This document shows positions 28,401 to 32,418 of a stretch of 32,418 nt of DNA, piece by piece (within the stretch, counting starts at the first letter, position 1; every line of letters starts with the position of its first letter). The notes under the pieces are model-generated. The model saw only the letters and a program-made list of their open reading frames with translations. It was not told the origin of the DNA and searched no databases. Source of the stretch: Candidatus Altimarinota bacterium (GTDB lineage: Bacteria; Patescibacteriota; Gracilibacteria; UBA4473); NCBI GenBank assembly GCA_027028725.1, contig JALVIB010000006.1:1-32418 (forward strand), in the 5' to 3' direction. The position numbers and the translations under genes were made by a program.

Positions 28401-31243
28401 AATACGAAATTGGTGAAGAAGTAGAAATTTTCGCGCCAAATCCGGAATTCAAAATAACTCGAGCGCACGCCACTTTGGAACGCGGAGAAATTTTGGAAGA
28501 ACTAGATTTTGATTACGATACTAATACAGTGAAATTTCCCGCGAAAAAATGGATGGCGCCGAATGTTCATGTTTCTATTTTGCTGGAAGGAGTTGACGAA
28601 AAAGGAAATCTCAAAATGAAGTGGGGATCGCATAAAATTCAAATTCACGATCCTGCTCACGAGTTACAAATTTCTGTAATCCCCGCGCCTGCCGACCGGA
28701 GCTTTAGCGAAGGTTGGAAAAAAGTTTACAAACCGGGCGAAGAAGCGGAGTTCAAAATTACCACCAAAGTAAATGGCAAAGCGCATCCTGCCGAAGTGGC
28801 GGTGGCGGTTGTGGACGAAACTTTATTGGCGCTAAAATCGCGGGTTAAAGTTGATTTGATTCATGATTTAATCGGCGAACTACCTTTGGGCGTGGAAACT
28901 TTCCACACTTTGGCAAACTTTATGTCCAAACAAGAAATGCAAGAAGTTCTCGCTGAAGCTGACCAACTAATGGCCAAAATGGCGGTTGGATTTGGTGGTG
29001 GAGGAGGAAAAGGAGACGACTTCAAACCGCGCGGAGATTTCCGTGATACGGCGGAATTTTTCGCGAAAATTCAGACCGATGAAAACGGTGAAGCAGTCGT
29101 TAAATTCAAACTTCCCGACAATTTGACCACTTGGAATATTTTCGCGGCGGGAGCGACCAAAGATAACGCTTTTGGGACGACGGAAAACAATTTCCAAGTG
29201 ACTTTACCGCTGTTGATTTCGGAGATTGTCCCTAATTTTTTCCAAGCCGGAGATGAATTGAAAATCGGTTTATTAATCCACCGAAATTCTGCGAAAATTC
29301 CCGAAGAAAATATCAAGGTTACGCTAAATTTACCGCCGGAATTGGAAGCTGTGGACAGGACCGAAAAGACTGTTTCCGTTAAAGATGAGGTACGCGTTTA
29401 TTTCCCAGTGAAAGTAAAAAGTCTTGATTCAGCGAAAAAAATAGAATTCGGATTCCAAATTTTCGCGGAAAAATCAGATGTCCAAGACGCTGTTTCACTC
29501 AAACGGGAAATTTTACCGCCAAGTCAGGTTTTATCCGCCGCGGAACTTTTACGCGTTGAGCCAGCGTCCGCCGACCAAAACGAAGAAAAATCCCGCGAAA
29601 ATCCTAGCGAAGGTTGGAAATTTTCGGTTTTGCCGGATAAAAATGCCATCAAATCTTTCTTCAAAGTGAAAATTTTTGCTTCACTGGTAAATTATCTAGA
29701 AAATCTCGTGGAAATTTCGCAAAAAAATGATTACGGCTGTGCCGAACAAAGATTTTCGCGGGATTCCGGAATGATGTATCAAGCGGAATTAAACAAGATT
29801 TTAGACAAAAATTCCGCCAAACTTGATTTAGAACAAATTAAAAAAGACCGCGACTACATTGAAAAAGCGTTTGTAGATGGCGGATTTGGATACTGGGAAG
29901 ATTCAAGCTCACCGAGTTTCTGGGTGACTACACAAATTCTAGAACACAGTGATTTATGGGAAAAATTTGAGGTAGGAATTTCCCGCGAAAAAATTTCCCA
30001 AGCCAGCGATTGGCTTCGTCGCGAAATGTTACGAGTTTGTAAAGACGGCGATTGGACTTGTCCGGACGATACTTCGCGGGAAAATGCCGCTTACGCACTC
30101 GCCAAACATGGAAAACTTTCGGTTAATGATTTAGAATTTTTGGACGAATTTACCACAACTTTGGAAGCCAAAGTGTGGTGGCTAAAATCCGCGAAATTAG
30201 TCGGAAATCTTTCTCCAAAACTGGAAAAAAGTTTTGCAAAACACTTGGAAAAACTCAAAGAAGCATTTGTAATTCGCGATCGTTATGGATTCTGGAAAGA
30301 AACAGGCGGACGCAGTTTCTATTCACAAGACGAAAGGTTAACCGCCATTATTTTGGATTTCTTGCTCAAAAATAAAGAAATGACCGACCAGTTAGCTAAA
30401 ATTTCGCGGTATTTAGCGGAAAGTAAAAAAGACTTTTTATCCGGAAATTCGGCAATGCAGATTTTGAAATCTCTGGCGGAATATGTTCGCACGCAAGAAA
30501 AAGCAAGCGTGGGAGCGGAGTTTGTCGTGGAAAATCCCGCGCCTGCCGATCGAAGCCAAAATTCTCGCGAAAATTCTGGCGAAGATTGGAAAAATGAGGT
30601 TCTACTCAAAGGGTCGCTACAAAATTTGGCGCAAGTTCAGGAATATCAGACAGACGATTTGGGACACGAAAAACAGACGATTGAAGTCAAAACAAATAAA
30701 CCGGTTTTCGCGGAAATTGAGCTCAAAGACAATTTGCCAGCCAAGTTTGTCCGCGAAAATTCGCGGGGATTTTGGATTGAGCGAGAAGTTTTCCCGCTGG
30801 AAGGAAAAAATCCCCACCGCCTTGCGGGGCGCAGCGCGAAAAATTCCGTTGAAAATTTAGAATTAGGGAAAAATTATTTAGTTAAAATAAAGATTGTGAC
30901 AAATTCCGCGCACCGCCAAGTCTTGATTGAAGATCCTATTCCGAGTGGAGCGGAAATCGTAAATTTTGATCTGGATAATTCTGACCAAACAATGTCCGAA
31001 ATTATTGACGGACAGGAAAAATGCGTTTGGGGATGGTGTCAGCCGTTATTTCAACACAAAGAATACCGCTACGACCGCGCGCGATTTTTCGTTGATTATC
31101 TCGGCGCCGGAACACACGAAATTTCCTATGTGCTAAAAACTCGCCTGCCGGGAGAATTTGACTGGCTTCCGGCGCAAGTTAAGGAAATGTATTATCCGGA
31201 AATTTTCGCGAACACCGCAGGAAAACGGATTGAGATTGAGTAA
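25454..31243 (+). CDS. Bacterial alpha-2-macroglobulin family lipoprotein
   Basis: The 1929-residue protein is a lipoprotein: the signal peptide ends in the lipobox LAGC with Cys16. Repeated beta-sandwich MG domains fill the N-terminal two thirds. MFTDRPLYKPGQKLYLKGYLRE is the typical MG2-like start, and LTTWNIFAAGATKDNAFG the A2M-domain strand. The thioester motif CAEQ is intact at residues 1429-1432 (NDYGCAEQRF), followed by the helical thioester domain to about 1650. Such proteins trap attacking proteases by covalent thioester binding in the periplasm or at the surface. The usual partner PBP1C (pbpC) is not adjacent. At least four mini-palindromes are translated in frame (27349-27396, 28687-28716, 30541-30588, 30815-30835), with a further degraded one (29563-29616). 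Confidence 0.93.
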   Translation: MKKLLLGFAVLLLAGCQIGNVSDLVEDAQDVVSFTENLEIEKLAEIVFVSPENGATEIRGKVPLTFLWKEPIFSLQNHQGAQKFLAKNITLTPEHEGEWKILGTTGISFEPKEDWTPSTHYEVKFSRDLVKDFSYSFETERVKILNINNFELVNRNPVKISFNQEVKLREISLNTKLLDADEQEVPFDLWYDEDQDGNLLKNQLKLIPREKWAEEATYKITIYPGDFSLGGNLLMEKGFEQKFTTAPKFQIDEINVPQYDGDSANIRFSASVSSKKFAEFLEISPEFSAEEWDKYIKEWRENEYDSQYFYLNPPNGSWDPQQKFTIKIKKGLTDKYGRILTEDAEKSFQTILDTFFRSVYMPKPFSTFSRDTEIRPSFIFGGKVESVKVTLNEKSRDSMTSREGRAVEGINPATVKVPNFSREFSLDSSLTEKKAWKINLKEEFPEILKDENGETLPGKYKLVIEPDFPDQKWNPKFESTFFISDFSVEMKKFANEKYQIFASNYPNDKISRDFDNLNVEIWVGGWQKEHLYKSFKNVKNGFTFDINDSSEPLRTVVVYTENSTGYVSPDFQDGISPWDAHIDFGAWEYSRNFAGTMFTDRPLYKPGQKLYLKGYLREMQLFGKNFPLKNPALQHSSGQAIRRSSGQAKNLNKKYTITVYDPQYNEIGKITGTTQDGSFDNEFEIPESAKLGNYNLEFNLEDGDLNLSTPFWIQEYRKPNFLISAKFDHERAILDDEIFAGISAQYAFGGKIANRPVKYTVSLFGYEPCRWWCWDLAKKDKVITSGEGMLDENGELEIPIDLRDLELGDFDWNLLTLNATIKVSPAEESSVEKSLPFFRANKILTIKDAPYFFQAENPAKISGEVRDLDEKLLAGEEVELVLYKTKWVRSDRKNADGNFYGEWESVNEKVWDKEVETDDNGQFVFDFTTPEEGGEYFFRISTEDEKSREIFEKMFFWIADNDVSEVHKNETNKILWMFPNKDKYEIGEEVEIFAPNPEFKITRAHATLERGEILEELDFDYDTNTVKFPAKKWMAPNVHVSILLEGVDEKGNLKMKWGSHKIQIHDPAHELQISVIPAPADRSFSEGWKKVYKPGEEAEFKITTKVNGKAHPAEVAVAVVDETLLALKSRVKVDLIHDLIGELPLGVETFHTLANFMSKQEMQEVLAEADQLMAKMAVGFGGGGGKGDDFKPRGDFRDTAEFFAKIQTDENGEAVVKFKLPDNLTTWNIFAAGATKDNAFGTTENNFQVTLPLLISEIVPNFFQAGDELKIGLLIHRNSAKIPEENIKVTLNLPPELEAVDRTEKTVSVKDEVRVYFPVKVKSLDSAKKIEFGFQIFAEKSDVQDAVSLKREILPPSQVLSAAELLRVEPASADQNEEKSRENPSEGWKFSVLPDKNAIKSFFKVKIFASLVNYLENLVEISQKNDYGCAEQRFSRDSGMMYQAELNKILDKNSAKLDLEQIKKDRDYIEKAFVDGGFGYWEDSSSPSFWVTTQILEHSDLWEKFEVGISREKISQASDWLRREMLRVCKDGDWTCPDDTSRENAAYALAKHGKLSVNDLEFLDEFTTTLEAKVWWLKSAKLVGNLSPKLEKSFAKHLEKLKEAFVIRDRYGFWKETGGRSFYSQDERLTAIILDFLLKNKEMTDQLAKISRYLAESKKDFLSGNSAMQILKSLAEYVRTQEKASVGAEFVVENPAPADRSQNSRENSGEDWKNEVLLKGSLQNLAQVQEYQTDDLGHEKQTIEVKTNKPVFAEIELKDNLPAKFVRENSRGFWIEREVFPLEGKNPHRLAGRSAKNSVENLELGKNYLVKIKIVTNSAHRQVLIEDPIPSGAEIVNFDLDNSDQTMSEIIDGQEKCVWGWCQPLFQHKEYRYDRARFFVDYLGAGTHEISYVLKTRLPGEFDWLPAQVKEMYYPEIFANTAGKRIEIE
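27349..27396. repeat. Tandem pair of 24-bp elements in the A2M gene
   Basis: Units 27349-27372 and 27373-27396 lie between AATCCCGC and GAAAAATTT. Read on the minus strand this is TTTC^GCGGGATT, with both units inserted at the mark. Encodes SSGQA twice. Confidence 0.9.
28687..28716. repeat. 30-bp palindromic element in the A2M gene
   Basis: 30 bp between CCCCGC and GAAAAAA, starting GCCTGCCGACC and ending GCGAAGGTTG. In frame. Confidence 0.85.
30541..30588. repeat. 48-bp element with a motif inside its loop, A2M gene
   Basis: Arms GCCTGCCGATCGAAGCC and GGCGAAGATTG belong to the 30-bp family. The loop contains AATTCTCGCGAAAATT, itself a motif relative. Flanks are AAAATCCCGC and GAAAAA. 48 bp keeps the frame. 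Confidence 0.8.
30815..30835 (+). repeat. 21-bp palindromic element in the A2M gene
   Basis: 21 bp starting CACCGCCTTGCGGGG, between AAAAATCCC and GCGAAAAATT. 20 of 21 bases match the intergenic copy at 22057-22077 read on the other strand. Adds seven residues. Confidence 0.85.
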
Positions 31244-31249
31244 GATAAA

Positions 31250-31279
31250 AAAATCCCGCGAAATTTCGCGGGATTTTTG
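31250..31279 (+). terminator. Perfect motif palindrome as terminator after the A2M gene
   Basis: AAAATCCCGCGAAA is followed directly by TTTCGCGGGATTTTT: two motif copies head to head, forming a 14-bp stem with a T run, 6 bp after the stop. Confidence 0.85.
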
Positions 31280-31308
31280 AAAAAAGAAAAACAAGTTCGA
31301 ACTTGGCA

Positions 31309-31397
31309 TACTAGAAAAACAAGTCCGGACTTGGCACAGGAAAAAAAGCTTTTTAAGTCCGGACTTAAGTTTTTCTGCGAAAATTTCGCGGGATTTT
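31309..31397. repeat. 89-bp double-palindrome repeat, copy 2
   Basis: Two AAGTCCGGACTT palindromes with the A-rich centre and a terminal exact motif (31384-31397), identical to 21119-21206 but for one extra G. A mutated extra unit (AAGTTCGAACTTGG, 31293-31306) precedes it. It lies between convergent gene ends. Confidence 0.9.
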
Positions 31398-31990
31398 TAC
31401 TGCAATGGATTGAAAATAAAGGCCGTTATTTTGTCTGCAAATCTTTTAAATTCCCGCGCAAAACTAACTATGTTAGGGATTAGATACTGACTAGAACGAA
31501 CTTCAATCGCGCGGAATTTTTCGCGGAAAGTAGAGCGTGTTTTGCGTCGTTGGTTTTCCAGAACTGCCGTTTTAATTTTTAATTTTTCTATCTCAAAAAT
31601 ATTATCAATTGTTTTATCACACCAAGCATTTTGCGCATTGTCTTCCTTGAAATTCTTCCCCGTATCACACTCATTGATCATAGTATGACAAGCTTTTTCC
31701 AGACAAAGTCTATGAATTCGCAGTTCCTGAATTCCTTTTTGCGTAAGCCAATTTGGATTCGAAACATTGTCCTTCATTATTTTTTGGACGATTTCTTTGT
31801 CAAAATAATTTAATTCAACTTCAAAAGTATTTTTCGCGGATAATTCCGTAAACTGGTTAGCCGAACAATTTGGATCAGCTTTAATGGCTTCAATTATCTC
31901 ATCTTCACGCGGACACTCCAGCATCTCGTTTTCCGCGAAAACTTGACCAACAAGTACGAAAGAAATCAGCAGTAAGAAAGTTTTTTTCAT
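31397..31990 (-). CDS. Secreted cysteine-containing protein of unknown function
   Basis: The 197-residue protein has a signal peptide (residues 1-19, ending QVFA). The mature part has six cysteines (26, 42, 96, 101, 108, 124), suggesting three disulfides and thus an oxidising exported environment. A basic helical segment (about 128-165, EKLKIKTAVLENQRRKTRS) precedes a C-terminal amphipathic region (FAREFKRFADKITAFIFNPL). No family is recognised. The -10 box TAGAAT (32000-32005) lies 9 nt before the ATG, with a motif copy starting 25 bp further up. Its end meets the 89-bp repeat. Confidence 0.7.
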   Translation of the reverse strand: MKKTFLLLISFVLVGQVFAENEMLECPREDEIIEAIKADPNCSANQFTELSAKNTFEVELNYFDKEIVQKIMKDNVSNPNWLTQKGIQELRIHRLCLEKACHTMINECDTGKNFKEDNAQNAWCDKTIDNIFEIEKLKIKTAVLENQRRKTRSTFREKFRAIEVRSSQYLIPNIVSFAREFKRFADKITAFIFNPLQ

Positions 31991-31999
31991 TTCAAGATT

Positions 32000-32030
32000 A
32001 TTCTAGCAGGTTTTTAGAAATCCCGCGAAA
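32000..32030 (-). promoter_or_regulatory. Promoter with motif 25 bp upstream of the -10 box
   Basis: TAGAAT (32000-32005) on the minus strand, preceded by TTTCGCGGGATTT (32018-32030). The stretch between them (CTAAAAACCTGC) closely resembles that at fmt (CTGAAAAACCGC). Confidence 0.5.
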
Positions 32031-32034
32031 ATTT

Positions 32035-32056
32035 TTATGGCAGGCGCGGTAGGAAT
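32035..32056 (-). repeat. Duplicate of the tRNA-Trp 3' end
   Basis: 22 bp identical to 32175-32196, which covers the encoded CCA, discriminator, 3' acceptor strand and part of the T-arm of tRNA-Trp. The copies lie 140 bp apart in the same orientation. Confidence 0.85.
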
Positions 32057-32101
32057 ACTTCTCAATTTTTATCTAACTTTAGTCGTTACATCGTCGAACA
32101 A

Positions 32102-32135
32102 AAAGAAAATGCCCTAGCGGGCGCTTTCTTTTTTT
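32102..32135. terminator. Bidirectional terminator downstream of tRNA-Trp
   Basis: GCCC-TAGC-GGGC extended by AAAGAAA/TTTCTTT gives a long stem with T runs when read from either strand. On the minus strand it follows tRNA-Trp. Confidence 0.7.
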
Positions 32136-32177
32136 ATCTCCTCGTATCGAACCCCACACATGTGCGGGTTCTCGTTA

Positions 32178-32251
32178 TGGCAGGCGCGGTAGGAATCGAA
32201 CCCACACCAAGGGCTTTGGAGACCCTTGTACTACCATTATACTACGCGCCT
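32178..32251 (-). tRNA. tRNA-Trp (CCA), 3' CCA encoded
   Basis: Acceptor AGGCGCG/CGCGCCT, D-stem GTAT/GTAC, anticodon stem AGGGT/GCCCT with loop CTCCAAA (anticodon CCA), T-arm GTGGG-TTCGATT-CCTAC. The discriminator is G, as in bacterial tRNA-Trp, and CCA is encoded (32178-32180). Confidence 0.95.
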
Positions 32252-32418
32252 GAAAAGAAGCTGACTGACTTTACAAAATCCCGCGAAAAAATCAATTTTT
32301 CTTTATAGATTTAATAAAAAAAGGGAAGCGACTTGGGATTAAATAAAATAAAAAATATAGTATATTAAAATTATTTCAGATTTTTTTTTAATAAATTCGA
32401 CTTTTATTAGAATTTTGT

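Larger units (their letters stand above)
621..32288. repeat. Highly iterated motif TTTCGCGGGATTTT, about 40 exact copies
   Basis: Exact 14-mers found by eye, plus orientation, start at: 2976, 3521, 4788, 7395, 7488, 7916, 10123, 11262, 11822, 12163, 12777, 13279, 14203, 16256, 16388, 17821, 18396, 19676, 21193, 22813, 24735, 25337, 26982, 31264, 31384. Reverse orientation (AAAATCCCGCGAAA) starts at: 621, 2236, 2777, 5701, 11382, 12620, 16022, 18244, 19878, 21098, 23317, 24933, 28020, 29587, 31250, 32275. One- or two-base variants are at least as frequent. Copies lie both in genes, where they are read in all frames (FRGIF, SRDF, FAGF, NPAK, KSREI), and between genes. Confidence 0.95.

Noticed and set aside
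32035..32196. A second, complete tRNA gene beside tRNA-Trp
   Set aside because: Only the 3' 22 bp are duplicated; no D-arm or anticodon arm can be formed.
1..32418. Reassignment of TGA to glycine, as in some related CPR groups
   Set aside because: All genes have normal length with TGA as stop, and TGA ends the Nudix and rbfA genes at clean ATGA overlaps.
1..32418. CRISPR array
   Set aside because: The frequent repeats are irregularly spaced, occur in both orientations and lie in genes; there are no regular spacers and no cas genes.

Overview
The window looks like a chromosome segment of an ultra-small bacterium of the Candidate Phyla Radiation (Patescibacteria). It is AT-rich and densely packed with short housekeeping genes in small operons. 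Between them lie large secreted or membrane proteins without close functional assignment. TGA acts as a normal stop: it ends the Nudix and rbfA genes at ATGA overlaps. The recoded (TGA = Gly) Gracilibacteria/Absconditabacteria are therefore unlikely; a Peregrinibacteria-like relative is plausible but only an inference.

Layout. 1-2.7 kb (-): a partial secreted lamin-tail-domain protein, not closed inside the window, behind a small coiled-coil gene. 2.8-3.1 kb: tRNA-Lys and tRNA-Ala. 3.1-5.7 kb: a small membrane protein diverging from two secreted membrane proteins, each built of three VirB2/TrbC-like two-helix modules. 5.7-9.8 kb (-): fmt, a CMD/AhpD-like gene, then the chain Nudix-rbfA-rdgB-membrane protein-rlmH. 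10.2-12.8 kb (+): gap, rpsU-prmC. 12.8-14.2 kb (-): an anchored surface protein. 14.4-16.0 kb (+): eno and a small gene. 16.0-17.7 kb (-): dnaG. 17.9-21.9 kb: rpmA, a hypothetical gene, folD (-), rpmE-rpmF-nusB, rnc. 22.1-24.8 kb: ferredoxin (-), a small membrane protein, mscL, and metK (-) behind a SAM-I riboswitch. 24.8-31.2 kb (+): a membrane protein and a giant alpha-2-macroglobulin lipoprotein. 31.4-32.3 kb (-): a secreted cysteine-containing protein and tRNA-Trp.

The genes serve translation and RNA processing (bS21, bL27, bL31, bL32, RbfA, RlmH, Fmt, PrmC, NusB, RNase III), lower glycolysis (GAPDH, enolase), one-carbon/SAM metabolism (FolD, MetK, Fmt), nucleotide-pool sanitation (RdgB, Nudix), replication (DnaG) and the cell envelope.

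The most striking layer is not a gene. A 14-mer, TTTCGCGGGATTTT, occurs about 40 times exactly, in both orientations, inside genes and between them, with dozens of near matches. It fills gaps between convergent genes, forms terminator hairpins when paired head to head, and sits at a fixed distance from several -10 boxes. At about nine places a short palindromic element (21, 24, 30 or 48 bp, always a multiple of three) splits this motif at one position, TTTC^GCGGGA, keeping the reading frame when it lies in a gene. This looks like a site-specific mini-element system. Transcription also looks unusual: many -10 boxes end 7-9 nt before the start codon (leaderless mRNAs), and no Shine-Dalgarno sequences are evident.
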